A DNA stretch of 64,000 nucleotides from Tubulanus polymorphus. Its lineage: Eukaryota; Nemertea; Palaeonemertea; Tubulaniformes; Tubulanidae. The notes under the pieces are model-generated. The model was not told the origin of the DNA. It saw only the letters and a list, made by a program, of their open reading frames with translations, and ran no database searches. A program made the translations under genes and the position numbers. Below are positions 52,805 to 63,444 of the stretch, piece by piece (within the stretch, counting starts at the first letter, position 1; each line of letters starts with the position of its first letter). Location: NCBI RefSeq assembly GCF_964204645.1, contig NC_134029.1, positions 14,748,850 through 14,812,849 on the forward strand. The letters run 5' to 3'.

Positions 52805-55033
52805 ATGAATTTAGAGGAAAATAATGTGTTCGATGGTAATTGTAGTTATTACCAAGTAGATTCATTGAACAATATACCAATTGGTTATAATTTTTCTCTG
52901 CTCCATGTAAATATGAGGAGTTGTAACAAAAATTTTGAGCATTTTTACACCGCTTACAAATCTTTCAATTGTAAGTTTGATATTATTGGCTTTTCCGAAA
53001 CGTGGACCTCCGATTTAGAAGATAATTCATCCATGTATAATATTGATGGTTTTACAAGTAAATTCCTAAGTAGAAAGTGCAAAGGAGGTGGAGGCGTTGC
53101 TCTATATATCAAGAATGATATTTCTTTTCATACTGATAACCAGTTAGATATACAATTTGACAGTTTTGAACACCTTTTTATTGAACTATCTAATAATGTA
53201 TGTATTGGAGTGGTATATAGGACAGGTAGTGGTTTGAACGATTTTAATAGAGATTTAGATTTACTGTTATCAAAACTCACTGAAAATAAGAGATATTTTA
53301 TCATGGGTGATTTTAATATTGATCTATCGCATTCATCTTCCCATTTACCTACTACTAAATTTGTTGACTCCATGATGTCAAATTCTCTTTTTCCCCTAAT
53401 TGATGTTCCTACTCGTGTTACTGATACTTCAGCAACTATTATTGACAATATATTTACAAATGCCTACCTTAATCACAATCTAAGTTCTGGTGCTATTATT
53501 TGGAACATAACAGATCATTTTCCGATCTTCACTTGTTTGAACTTATCTCAATTTGAACGAAATGCTAATTATAAAGCAAAACCCAAATATTTTTCTTATC
53601 GCGAAATAAATGCTAGAAATGTTAATATTTTTAGAAGGAAACTATTGATATCTGACTGGCATTGTATAACGTCCTTGACTGATGCATCAGTTGCATATTC
53701 AGAATTCTTTCGTATTTTTAAGAATTTATATGATGATTGTATACCTATTGTTAAAAAGAAATATTCTAAATTTAAAGCTGGTTCGCATTTATGGATGACT
53801 AGAGGATTGTTGAAATCACTGAAACATAAAGAACAATTATATAAACGTTATGTTACTCAACGAACTCAATCATCAAAAGCACGCTTCACCTCCTTCAGAA
53901 ACTTGTATAATAGGCTTATCATCCAAGCAAAAAGAAATCATTTTATTCATAAATTTGATCGAGCCGGTAATAACAGTAAATACACTTGGAAAGTTATAAA
54001 GGAATTACTAAATAGAAATTCTGATAAGAACATATATCCAGATGATTTTAAAATCAATAATAAACTAATCTCAGATCCTGATGTAATTGCCAAATCTTTC
54101 AATGTCTATTTCGTAAATGTTGGACCAAATCTAGCTAATTGTATTCCTAAGCAATCAGAAAGTTTTGAAAAATTCATGAATCCTCAGCTTGATCATAATT
54201 TATTTCTAAATCCAATTCTACCTCACGAAATAGAATTAATTGTCAGAAACTTTAAATTGAAAAATGATTGTGGTTTTGATGACATTAACCACAAAGTATT
54301 GAAAAGCGTAATTGATACTATTTCTAGTTCACTAGCGCATATTTTCAATCTTTGTTTTTCTGAAGGTACCTTCCCAGATGAGCTTAAAATAGCTCAAATT
54401 TTTCCATTGTATAAATCAGGGGATAAACAAATTGTTAGTAATTATCGTCCAATCTCTATACTTCCATGTATTTCTAAGATTCTAGAAAAACTACTACATA
54501 GCCGCTTAGTTAAATACCTCAAATTGCATGACGTTCTAACTAATTCTCAATTTGGATTTAGAGAGGGGTACTCAACTGCTATGGCAATTAATGTAATTAC
54601 ATCTGCTTTAATCAATAACTTGGATAACAACAAACACTCAATTGGTATTTACTTAGACCTTTCGCGAGCATTTGATACTTTAGATCATAAAATTCTCCTA
54701 GCTAGATTGAATAATTATGGCTTTCGCGGAGTTGTACTAAAATTATTTTCCAGCTATCTTGAAAACCGATTTCAAGTTGTGAAATTCAAAAATCATATTT
54801 CATCTCCGCAAAAGTTAACATGTGGAGTTCCGCAAGGTTCAATTTTAGGTCCTATACTTTTTCTTTTATATATTAATGACTGTATCAACAGTTCAAAATT
54901 ATTTCAGTTCATAATGTTTGCAGATGATACTAATGCCTTCATGTCTCACAAAGATTTAAAATCTCTAGAATTTCTGGTCAATAGGGAATTATCAAATTTA
55001 GATCATTATGATAGTATGATGAATTTGGAGTAG
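52805..55033 (+). CDS. LINE ORF2: endonuclease and reverse transcriptase, C-terminus missing
   Basis: A 742-residue open frame. The apurinic-type endonuclease (about 30-245) shows LLHVNMRSCNKN, IIGFSETWTSD, YFIMGDFNIDLSHSS and ITDHFPIFTCL with all usual catalytic residues (Asn, Glu, Asp-Asn and Asp-His). The reverse transcriptase shows NYRPISILPCISKILEKL, GIYLDLSRAFDTLDHKI, CGVPQGSILGPILFLLYIND and MFADDTNAF (catalytic Asp pair intact). The frame ends 34 residues after FADD in SNLDHYDSMMNLE, whereas related ORF2 proteins continue for about 150-200 residues. It is therefore truncated but otherwise free of stops, so the insertion is fairly young. Confidence 0.93.
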   Translation: MNLEENNVFDGNCSYYQVDSLNNIPIGYNFSLLHVNMRSCNKNFEHFYTAYKSFNCKFDIIGFSETWTSDLEDNSSMYNIDGFTSKFLSRKCKGGGGVALYIKNDISFHTDNQLDIQFDSFEHLFIELSNNVCIGVVYRTGSGLNDFNRDLDLLLSKLTENKRYFIMGDFNIDLSHSSSHLPTTKFVDSMMSNSLFPLIDVPTRVTDTSATIIDNIFTNAYLNHNLSSGAIIWNITDHFPIFTCLNLSQFERNANYKAKPKYFSYREINARNVNIFRRKLLISDWHCITSLTDASVAYSEFFRIFKNLYDDCIPIVKKKYSKFKAGSHLWMTRGLLKSLKHKEQLYKRYVTQRTQSSKARFTSFRNLYNRLIIQAKRNHFIHKFDRAGNNSKYTWKVIKELLNRNSDKNIYPDDFKINNKLISDPDVIAKSFNVYFVNVGPNLANCIPKQSESFEKFMNPQLDHNLFLNPILPHEIELIVRNFKLKNDCGFDDINHKVLKSVIDTISSSLAHIFNLCFSEGTFPDELKIAQIFPLYKSGDKQIVSNYRPISILPCISKILEKLLHSRLVKYLKLHDVLTNSQFGFREGYSTAMAINVITSALINNLDNNKHSIGIYLDLSRAFDTLDHKILLARLNNYGFRGVVLKLFSSYLENRFQVVKFKNHISSPQKLTCGVPQGSILGPILFLLYINDCINSSKLFQFIMFADDTNAFMSHKDLKSLEFLVNRELSNLDHYDSMMNLE

Positions 55034-56037
55034 TAAATATCCTGTGGATCGGTAAAGTAAAATGATGAAGAAAATGGGTAATTGTTAAAATCACTGTTTG
55101 AGGACCGCAGCTGAATGTGAAGTCTTGCAGCAATAAATTTGTTTATTTATACTTGAATTGATAATCGAAGTGACAAGCAGCCTGCGGAGGATTTCAGGAT
55201 GAAGACTCTGAAAAATATGTCACCTCATTGAATGGGGCTCAATTTTCGATGTGGAGGCCCGACAGTGCTTTTGTAACATAGATTCATCAAAATACGCACA
55301 GAATATTTGTTGATTGAAATGAGCTGAATGATATCATACGGATTATATCGGCAACAGCGGCAAGGTAAAAAAGCCTATATTCTTTTAGTAAAAATTGTGT
55401 GGAATGAAATAACAATAATAAGAAACATGCTATTATTAATAGGGTTTTCTGTGAAGTACGGGTAACAGGAATAATCACCCGAATCTCAATAGGGTTTTCT
55501 GTGAAGAAACAGAAAACCCTAATAAAGCTAGCATTATCGTCTCCATTACTTTGCCATTTTTCATGTGTTTGAATTTTCATAACGGGTCATTGTGAAGTCA
55601 GAAAAATGTAGCTTGTATCTCATATCCTGTCAATTACAAACCACAACAGAAATTTTCAGTAATTTTCTGCCTGGTCTGTATAGACCTATATTAGAATAAA
55701 AAATTGATGTACAGGAACACTGCCAGCCATTAATTTAGGGGATATAAAGTGAGGAACTACTGTGAACTTCTGATTTTTTTTCTGCTGCCAGCCAAGGCCT
55801 TTCAAAAAGAGATGACTGAATCAAATTGTGGGCATCATTTGACATTGAATTGAGATGGAATTATTTCAATATTTTTTTACTGAGGATTAGGATAATCTTG
55901 GCCTTAGTACAATGACCCAGTGATATACTGTGCCCATATCAGTGGTTAATGGATGTTAGTGGATTTTGGCGGTATGTAGAGAGAATCCCACAATTATAAC
56001 GAAAAAGTCAGAAAATGAGACTTCGAGATAGTAGTAA
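55034..56037. other. Intron with dispersed repeat 55205-55400
   Basis: 55205-55370 matches 48985-49185. 55438-55520 has two copies of AATAGGGTTTTCTGTGAAG. No gene is supported. Confidence 0.5.
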
Positions 56038-56304
56038 AAAGACAAACTAGTGGGCACTTAAATTAAAACAATGGTGAATACAAGTTGAGAGACTAAAATA
56101 GGACAATGGTTTTTCACAATGGTTTTTTTTTTTTACAATGGTTTTTCACCCCATAATAAACTTATATCTAAATTCCTCTGTAAACTGGTTAAACTCAACA
56201 CTTGATTCCCCTTTGATTATTTGTTTTTTTGCTCTCTCATCTATTTTAGTCTCTCAACTTGTATTCACCATTGTTTTAATTTAAGTGCCCACTAGTTTGT
56301 CTTT
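56038..56304. mobile_element. Foldback MITE candidate with perfect 63-bp terminal inverted repeats
   Basis: 56038-56100 (AAAGACAAACTAGTGGGC...) and 56242-56304 (...GCCCACTAGTTTGTCTTT) are exact reverse complements over 63 bases. The 141-bp interior includes three copies of ACAATGGTTTTT. No target-site duplication could be seen in the flanks, and there is no coding frame. A small non-autonomous DNA transposon is likely, but superfamily is unknown. Confidence 0.85.
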
Positions 56305-56339
56305 CATACATAACGATGAAACTTTTAATATTAAAAATA

Positions 56340-56640
56340 AAAGTTCAACTTTAATAAAAGTTCAATAGACAATAAAAATTATTTTTTTATCATAATAATA
56401 TTATTCACATCATTATTAATATTATTACTATACATTCTCATCAATAACGAAAATTGTTTTCTTATCATTATAACATTCACGTCATGATTATTTTTACATT
56501 TCTATCATATTCTATAATTTTATATTTACTTCAAAGATATTTCATACATTCTCATCAATAACAATTATTTTCTTATCATCATAATATTCATATTATTATC
56601 TATACATTTCTATCATGTTCTATCATATTTATTTTATTAC
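56340..56640. repeat. AT-rich imperfect tandem repeat, about 120-bp period
   Basis: ACATTCTCATCAATAACRA, TTTTCTTATCATYATAA and ACATTTCTATCATRTTCTAT appear in the same order twice (about 56433 and 56548). Confidence 0.65.
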
Positions 56641-56885
56641 GGTGCTTGTGTGGTCACCTTATTGGTGATTACAATTGGACGAATCAGAAAATTCACATCT
56701 GGTCATACTTGACTCTGGACATTGACAACTAGGGGACCGAACATCGGAAAATCTTTTAACAAATCATCGTATCCTTTATTGAAACGTTCAGCGAACTGAA
56801 AATATCATATACATTCATTCTATTTATTTATTTTTTTTATGCGAGTCACGTCGCTAAATAGCGTATTAGATCTAGAGCTCAATCC

Positions 56886-56935
56886 AGTGAGTTTCCAGTC
56901 GGCTCCGGTCGGTTTCCAGTCGGCTCCAGTCGGTA
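56886..56935. repeat. Short TTTCCAGTCGGCTCCRGTCG tandem repeat
   Basis: A 21-bp unit occurs twice with a third partial copy. Confidence 0.7.
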
Positions 56936-58139
56936 TTTAGTAGGGGCATTTTGTATAATGTACTCCTTGCACCCCAGAGAGGAAACGGTGCACCCCATAA
57001 GTAGGTCACCCCACAATGAAAATAACCTAGTGGTACCAGCTTGGCAGTATTGATCGATCAAATATTTTGTACATTGGATTTCCCTCAGATTGCACGTTTC
57101 CAGAAAGTTGAGGTAAATACAATTCAAGTCTCAATGGACTCTTCTGTTTGACAACAACTTGTTGACAATTGAACTGTTGTGATTTTTCGAAAATATCAAG
57201 AAGAAGGTCGATTTTGAGCTAATGAAATATGTTTCATTCAGCCACCTATCTTCAGAAGTTCAGAATCCTCGGGCTGTTGGCAAATTTCAAATCTTTACGG
57301 GTTGTTTTTGGTTTGTATCCAAGTTAAGCTCGGGTTTATCGTCCTCGTGCAGTTTTCTGGGTACATGTTTTACGTTTATTGAATATGCTTTAAGGCTTTT
57401 GCCTGCATACAATTTTTGGTAGCCTTAAACACTGCCTGGTGCTTGGCTAATCCTTCTAAAATGTGCCCCACGTAACGTATCCTGAAAGAAATATCATAAT
57501 TTTCCGGAGTAAAATTTGTATTTCTGAGGGATACTTAGAGTGTATTTTGACCCTTATCGCGTGATAAAACTAGTATTTTTCATTTTATACTGCAATTAGA
57601 TGGAAATATTCCGGTTTATAGTCATATTTTCTCGTTTTAAAGAGCAAATGCTTTCAAAATAGAATATTGTGTAAAAGTCAATTTCAAATGTGGTGTATTC
57701 ACAAATATCAAATATGCTACTGGTATGAATTTTAGTTCAGCCATTACTGAAAAATACGACTTTTAAATCGGCAATTCCAGCACATGCTCACTGTTATCGT
57801 TTATGTAAGCAGGTGCGTGTTTCTGACGTCATCTCTGACAAACCCTCGCGGCTTCCAGTCATTTCACTAGACATTTCATGCAATATTTTAGCTAAGGCCA
57901 TCCCAAAATAATTCTCTGTTTGCCATAACACCGACTGAAGTTTTCAGGATGATTCGGTAGGTAGGTAGACATTTTTTTGTAAAATTAAGGGCAAAAAATA
58001 TTCACCGTTTTATATGGAAACAATTTCAAAAATCTGCGATATGCGCGGGAAATTTGTCTATACACTAATCCACGTGCAATGTAGATAAATGGAAGTCCCA
58101 GAATTCAAATCTTTAGAATTTTCATTTGATTGAGTTCAT
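56936..58139. other. DMXL intron, nothing recognised
   Basis: No reading frame or repeat was assigned; the 66-codon frame at 57222 has no visible domain. Confidence 0.35.
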
Positions 58140-58280
58140 AGAAATGAAGCTGCAACATCATCAGGTGGAATGATTTCAGGTTGTGAACTTCTTCCTGATG
58201 ATGGCTGTTAGTCAACCGGCGAAACGTTGTGGTTTTGTTTAAATTCATGTAGAAATTTGAATTGTGAGACTTCTTTTATT
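58140..58280 (+). mobile_element. Penelope-like 3' tail with hammerhead-like core
   Basis: CCTGATGATGGCTGTTAGTC, then AACCGGCGAAACGTTG. CTGATGA and GAAAC are the two conserved halves of a hammerhead core. Between them GGCTG and CAACC can pair with one mismatch around a UUAGU loop, but GGC separates CAACC from GAAAC, so catalysis is doubtful. Penelope-like elements are known to carry such ribozyme motifs. No protein frame adjoins it. Confidence 0.55.
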
Positions 58281-58591
58281 TATGCCACAAATGGCATCAG
58301 GTAAAGGCTGGCCATAAAACCCCCTGTCGCTTGTGTTCATTTAAATTTGTTATAGGCATACTTTGGGAAGGGATCTTCAATATATCAGGCATGCTTTTTG
58401 AGCAGGCATGTTTTCCTCTAACCGTTTCTTTTTTGTGGGACATATCAACGGATTTTAGCATATAGTATTTATATTTGATAATTTTTACCACTGACATAGG
58501 ATTCATCTTACATGAAATTTGGGTTACCTAAAAATCGGACATAAATCATCAATTAAACAAATTATACAAGTATAGTTTTATTATATTTTAG
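58281..58591. other. DMXL intron end
   Basis: AT-rich; the acceptor TTATATTTTAG precedes the exon at 58592. Confidence 0.5.
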
Positions 58592-58828
58592 GTGTGTCAT
58601 CTCTTAGAGTATTACTTGCACGTGAAATGGATGAAGAAGCCCCCAAACTTCCAGTTCTTATGACTGAATCACTGATCGGTGTCTATATGAGTTTACTCAT
58701 ACATGCCCTCGCTTCATACGATGCGAACATCCTTTATCGATTAGTTGCTCATCCCTTTAATGAAAACATGTGGTCATTACTGTTTGGTGGAGGAGTGAAA
58801 AAATGTATGCCAATTACAAAGGAATCAG
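58592..58828 (+). CDS. DMXL2: DMXL exon (last in window)
   Basis: The 237-bp exon, phase 1 in and out, has donor ATCAG|GTAAGT. It encodes GVSSLRVLLAREMDEEAPKL, PVLMTESLIGVYMSLLIHAL, ANILYRLVAHPFNENMWSL and LFGGGVKKCMPITKES. The LLARE.DE.APKL and LFGGGVKK motifs fit the DMXL segment before the C-terminal WD repeats. The next coding exon is downstream of the window. Confidence 0.96.
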
Positions 58829-59834
58829 GTAAGTGTATTGCTACGCATAGTAGGCATTTTTATACTCAGAAATCAGCAATTTTTTAGGACAACAGTACAC
58901 ATCCACGTCCTCCTATTGTCGTCATGAAATCATCATATCAAACAATTACATGTGTTTACTCAGTGATAGTGTGGCATGGGTCAATCTTAAGCGAGTTGCA
59001 GATGAACAGCGCACCTCACGGCTTGAAATATAATCTTATGACTGATGCGGATAAAAAAAAGACTGTTGAGGAAAGTCTCTGTCTTATCATCTGTGTCATG
59101 GTACCTCAGTTCCCAGAGGTCATTATTTTCGCAGTTAATGAGGGTATCGGCTTACATAGTCAGTGCTAATACACGAAAATGTTTTTTTGCTGTTTGACTG
59201 AGTAGAATCGAAACTCATCAGCACAATCCTATTGACTAAATCAAGATATCTTTCATTTTCATTGTCAATGTTTTTAGCAATCTTATCAACTGGGGCCATG
59301 AGGATTAGCATCTTTTTAGAGATAACTGAATTAGAAACTTGAGGTGGTGTTCGAATCACTCAATCATGCACCGAAATAAATGCAAAATATAAATTAGCTT
59401 TTAATGCTACATACGACTTTATGATTGATGGTTTAGATAACACGTGTTTATGTTGTTTTGCTGCCATTTATAAAAGAATAAATTACCCTAAATGAAGGGA
59501 AAATTTTCTTGGTTGGACTTTCCAAATCAAGGGCTGTCACATGGCCACACTAATACTTATACACGGATAGAAAATATAAGTCCTAATAGGTAATAGAATG
59601 ACATATTCTAAACTGTGAATTCACCAGTAGCCACGACTAAAATGGGAATGACAAGCATGATCCGTGGAATTCGATCCTGCCATCTCCCCGTCTGTTCTAC
59701 TTATGAAAACACAATTGTACTGTATAAATTATATAGAGCGGGGAGTGTATTTTTACAAATGTAACCCTCAGATTGCCTCATTTCATTATGAAAAGTTAAT
59801 TAGCTAGCCGTAGTGGCCCCTGGGGCCCTTGTTT
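58829..59834. other. DMXL intron with family B 3' fragment
   Basis: 59690-59834 (CCCCGTCTGTTCTACTTATG, AATGTAACCCTCAGATTGCC, GGGGCCCTTGTT) is the 3' part of family B. A pseudo-acceptor at 58886 opens a frame at 58924, but nothing there resembles DMXL. Confidence 0.5.
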
Positions 59835-60020
59835 TAAAATGAAGCATTCAAATTGTGAGATGTCCATCCCTATCGAAAATGTTGGCAATTGGTGATCAAA
59901 TATGCCTTTACACATTTCTTGTATGCATGATACAGCCTGCAATTATTGATGGATTTCCACAAAACTAACTGAGGATTGGGGCAGGTAAGCTGTCCACCCC
60001 TATTGAATATGGAGGACACA
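59835..60020. repeat. Dispersed repeat family C fragment
   Basis: AGATGTCCATCCCTATCGAA, ATACAGCCTGCAATTATTGA and GAGGATTGGGGCAGGTAAGC match parts of 12240-12400 and 43545-43620. Confidence 0.6.
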
Positions 60021-60123
60021 TGGATGAAAACGCGGAAATATTGAATACACTGTATTTTTCCTTGAGTTCCACACGTGAACCAGCTGTGAAGCTTTTTCGG
60101 GGTATTTGGGGCCCTCCGCCAAG

Positions 60124-60704
60124 AAAATTTTAGAAACTAAAAGCGTTTTCGGAGCACTTAAGAGTGATCTTGAACCCACCCACAATCGACGATATCTGGC
60201 ACATCCTCATTCGATAACAATCAGCATCTCACAAATTACAGGTCAAGCCATAAATTATTGCAATTAAAATGCGCTGAAAAATGCTCACTAAAAATTACCA
60301 CAGTGTATAACATCTGAAGGCATTCACCATGTACGCGCGTGGCAACAGTGGTAGGCCTATATTCATTATTACTGTTGCCGGCCGGGCCCCCTATACCTTT
60401 AAATCATTTTTGGACTATTTGGAAAAAAATATTTTTTCAATCAGAAATTTTAGAAAATTAAAAGCGTTTTCCAAGCACTTACGAGTGATCTTGAACCCAC
60501 CCACAATCGACGATATTGTTTTGGAAGGTAATAGCTATTTCCTATGTGGCATATCATCAGTCGATGTCAATTAGCATCTTGCATTACGGGTCGAGCCCTG
60601 AATTAATGCAGTTAAAATGCGCCGATGAATGCTCACTAAAAATCATCACAGTGTATAACATCCGAAGGCATTCGCGTACATGCACGGCAACAGTAGTAGG
60701 ACTA
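60124..60704. repeat. Large imperfect tandem duplication, about 320-bp unit
   Basis: TTTTAGAAACTAAAAGCGTT, GAGTGATCTTGAACCCACCC, ACAATCGACGATAT, AATGCTCACTAAAAATYAYC and CAGTGTATAACATCTGAAGG recur in order about 320 bp later. The two units differ by substitutions and small indels, so this is an older duplication. Confidence 0.88.
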
Positions 60705-61042
60705 TATACTTTAGGCCATCCCGAAATAATTGTATTCTTTTTTGCATTTCACAGTCATAACACAGCACACATTTTACGAAGATCTATAGTGTGAGCAACA
60801 CTGAAAATTTCTAACTGTTCCTAAGAAATTGAAAATGGTTGAGTATCATCGATGGAACTCATTTTCATGCCCATATGTTAGCGATCGTTTTTTGAGCCCA
60901 ATTATCTGTATTAGGTTTGCAACACAGTGATGATATTACAGTGCGCGTCGTTTATCGATAGCATTGTCCACAATATCACTTTATACATGCCGCGTTTACT
61001 GTTTATGTATCAACAGGGATGATCCGCCTTTTCAATCAATTT
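60705..61042. other. DMXL intron, nothing recognised
   Basis: No gene or repeat assigned. Confidence 0.35.
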
Positions 61043-61380
61043 TAGGCCAGCCGTAGGCTGGGCCTATTACTATACAAATGGAGCGAATTTAAATGACATG
61101 GTTTCCACACAAAAGGCTCTTTTGCTTGCCAAGTGAGGGCATATTCGAACAAATGACGTATTTAAGCGTTATCCATTCTCGGAATCGTAGCGAGCAGAAT
61201 TTTGAAATAGGGTTTCATAAAAATGTTTTCTGCATTTTTCACGAAAATTCTATCGGGAAAATTTAAATTTTTATCAGCCAATCAGGAAGTTGTGTCTTCC
61301 CTGTGATTGGTTTATCTGAAAATATCAGCAGCTGTTCACGTGAATTATCGTGATTTCATTACTGGCGCTTTTGCGCATGA
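61043..61380 (+). repeat. Dispersed repeat family B, 5' part
   Basis: TTAGGCCAGCCGTAGGCTGG, GCCTATTACTATACAAATGG and AGGCTCTTTTGCTTGCCAAG mirror the start of the 25189 copy. Confidence 0.72.
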
Positions 61381-61499
61381 CGTCATGTATCAACACGCGA
61401 CAATACTTCCGCGTTCGCTACGTGTTCGCTGATTGGCCCATTTACTGGGAAATTCCACAGAAGCCTAATGTGGTTTGTTACAAGCGCTGTGATTGGCCC

Positions 61500-61560
61500 G
61501 ACCCGATTCTGGCACGGCTTTAGCTTAGTGGGTTCGAATCCCTTGACGGGTTAAGATGAT
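61500..61560 (+). repeat. tRNA-like fragment
   Basis: GGCTTTAGCTTAGTGGGTTC followed by GAATCCCTTGACGGG joins an A-box-like TAGCTTAGTGG directly to a B-box-like GGTTCGAATCC, as in a tRNA or SINE with the middle deleted. It is not a functional tRNA. Confidence 0.4.
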
Positions 61561-63020
61561 GGATCCTATCAATATCTATTGAAACAAATATGTATCCCTG
61601 TTGGGCAGCCGCGGATATCTACCGGAAGTGTTCAGGTTCGACATTTCGAGGTTTCTTTGAATTTTGGATTGATATTGAAATCCGGTAAATACCGGCGGTA
61701 GATTGTGAAAACCCATTGCATGATATTTGTATTACTTAATCAAAGAAAAGCGTCGGGGCCGCGCCAGGAGTTTTCGCGATTCAAGTAGCGCAATAGCCTA
61801 CTTCTTCGTGTTCGTCCACCTCAATTTTCACTCCGCCGATCTCTGACACGGCTCTGTCGCCATCGGCGCTGTGATTGCACTTTCGTACCACTCAAATTAT
61901 TTATTTCCATATCAGGGAGGTCTGGAGAATAAAAAAGTCAAAATTTGGATATCACATAGGCCTGATTTCATCGAATAAGTCGACCATGGTCGTTTCGTGT
62001 CCGTACTAATTACCACCTAAAACCGTCTGAACAATTTTGTCACAACCAACATTTCGTTTACAGAAATCAGGTGTTCACGTACGACACGTGAACCCGCGGT
62101 ATCGGGTTGACGGTATATCCAGGACAGAAAAGTCACCTCACATTGCGCATGTATCTGCGCAGGTTACAACACGTATTTCTCGCTTCCGAGATATTATTGT
62201 AAACAACCACGTGCTAGGGGGATATTCTTCTTCTTCTTCCGATATCTGTCAACATCAACTGGTTGATGAAACACAGTGTATAATAGGTGTGCGCAATAAA
62301 TATATACAGACAATATATTTTGACAACAAACGTATGGACTGGAGCAGACGACTTTTTGACGGGTTGCATGGCTCCTATTTTAAACAAATGAGAAAGCGAT
62401 GTCCTTCTTGTTTATCAGTGGAGTTATGGGAGAGATTACTGGCTTTCCTGCACTGAAGTTTGGTCCGTTATACGAGGATAGAGAAAAAAATCCGGAAGAA
62501 AAACACAATACTAGTTTCTTTAATTTAAATCCTTTATTTCAGACAATCACTTGAATTGAAAAACAGCAATGCTTTTCTTGTCCCCATTCTTTACAAATGT
62601 TACATCGTATATATTGAATACAAATTAAAGCATAGGCTACAGCTGATTATTTCATTGCAAGCTTACAAATTATGCATTCTGACCATACTTGTAGGGGCAC
62701 CTGCACCCACCTCCAATTTCAATCGAACCAAATTGCTGTAATTATCAAGTCATTCAAATAAAGTGAGTACAGTGGAACCTTTTTACAACAAACTTCAGAG
62801 GACCAGAAAATATGTTCTTAATAATTGGTCTAGTTCATTATAATGCAGTATTAATTATACTTCGTCATATATATTCAGTATGGAGGTACATTAAGTAGAT
62901 AATGTCTTAGGCTAATCATAAAATGTCCCACCAAAACTGGTGCAGTCAAACGGCCTTGGAAATAAGAATTCATTGCTACCGAATATTAAGGTGAAGGTCA
63001 CTATGTGACTTTTCAGTCCT
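61561..63020. other. DMXL intron, GC-richer patch and unassigned sequence
   Basis: The frame at 62037-62456 (139 codons, no ATG at its start, no recognisable domain) includes the sequence CCGCGGTATCGGGTTGACGG that is shared, inverted, with the family B repeats downstream, so I do not call it a gene. 62700-63020 is AT-rich. Confidence 0.35.
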
Positions 63021-63345
63021 GGATATACCGTCAACCGCGGTATCGTCTACTGTTTTACTTCCGGGATACCGTCAACCGCGGTATCGTCTACTGTTTTACT
63101 TCCGGGTTTTATTTTAAGATTTAAAATTGTATTTCAAGATCGATTTCTATGAAATCTTTAGTTGATTTGGTGTTTGGGAGGAATTTTTATTTGTTCTACA
63201 GAAAATTCATCCTTGACGATTGCGCAAGGTTTGCGAAAAAATAGCTTTTCTCAAATCGGGTGTATGACCTTGATATGCTAATTAGCCATGTGCTCGAATT
63301 GCAAATTCAATCGAATTTTATTCTGCCAAAAAATGTTAAATCCTA
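63021..63345 (+). repeat. Dispersed repeat family B copy with duplicated 5' end
   Basis: GGATACCGTCAACCGCGGTA plus TCGTCTACTGTTTTACTTCC occurs twice in tandem (63022-63063 and 63065-63107), then TTAAAATTGTATTTCAAGAT and the other family B blocks follow. Confidence 0.75.
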
Positions 63346-63444
63346 TTCGCTTTCCGAGAGTTAATGGTATGCTGCATGGAACAAAGTTGTTTTGAGATGG
63401 GTCTTGAAGCTATTGAGGTCGAGAGATAACCATCTAGATAGTTC

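Larger units (their letters stand above)
51208..55033 (+). mobile_element. CR1/Jockey-type LINE with ORF1 and 3'-truncated ORF2
   Basis: A non-LTR retrotransposon with an ORF1 region (51208-52333) and an ORF2 (52805-55033) encoding endonuclease plus reverse transcriptase. ORF1 has one frame shift and ORF2 is open but stops shortly after the FADD motif, so the thumb and C-terminal part are lost. No polyA or microsatellite tail follows; unrelated family sequence begins within about 170 bp. It is the best-preserved LINE in the window. Confidence 0.92.
3689..58828 (+). other. DMXL2: DMXL gene (DmX-like / Rabconnectin-3 alpha), central part, 11 exons
   Basis: Eleven exons on the + strand join in phase and encode about 1,495 residues of a DmX-like protein. 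The order is an N-terminal stretch of WD40 propeller (exons at 3689, 6017, 8286 and the start of 10234), the Rav1 C-terminal-type helical region (10234-41151 exons), then a less conserved region leading to RRRLWLKANQQDLRTLLSYC (42541 exon) and LLARE...LFGGGVKK (58592 exon). In other animals DMXL proteins with Rabconnectin-3 beta (WDR7) regulate vacuolar H+-ATPase assembly and endosome/synaptic-vesicle acidification; the yeast counterpart is Rav1 of the RAVE complex. Human DMXL1/DMXL2 are about 3,000 residues, so both ends lie outside the window. Introns range from 160 bp to 16 kb and the largest three hold the large transposons. The symbol DMXL2 is by homology; an invertebrate gene would be co-orthologous to DMXL1 and DMXL2. 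Confidence 0.93.

Noticed and set aside
58887-59169. Possible further DMXL exon after TTTTTTAG at 58886
   Set aside because: Translation in the required phase shows no DMXL-like motif and quickly meets stops.
61500-61560. Functional tRNA gene
   Set aside because: A and B boxes are fused, with no anticodon arm and no pairing acceptor stem.
62037-62456. Plus-strand 139-codon frame as a possible new gene
   Set aside because: It begins without ATG, has no known motif, and includes sequence shared with a dispersed repeat.
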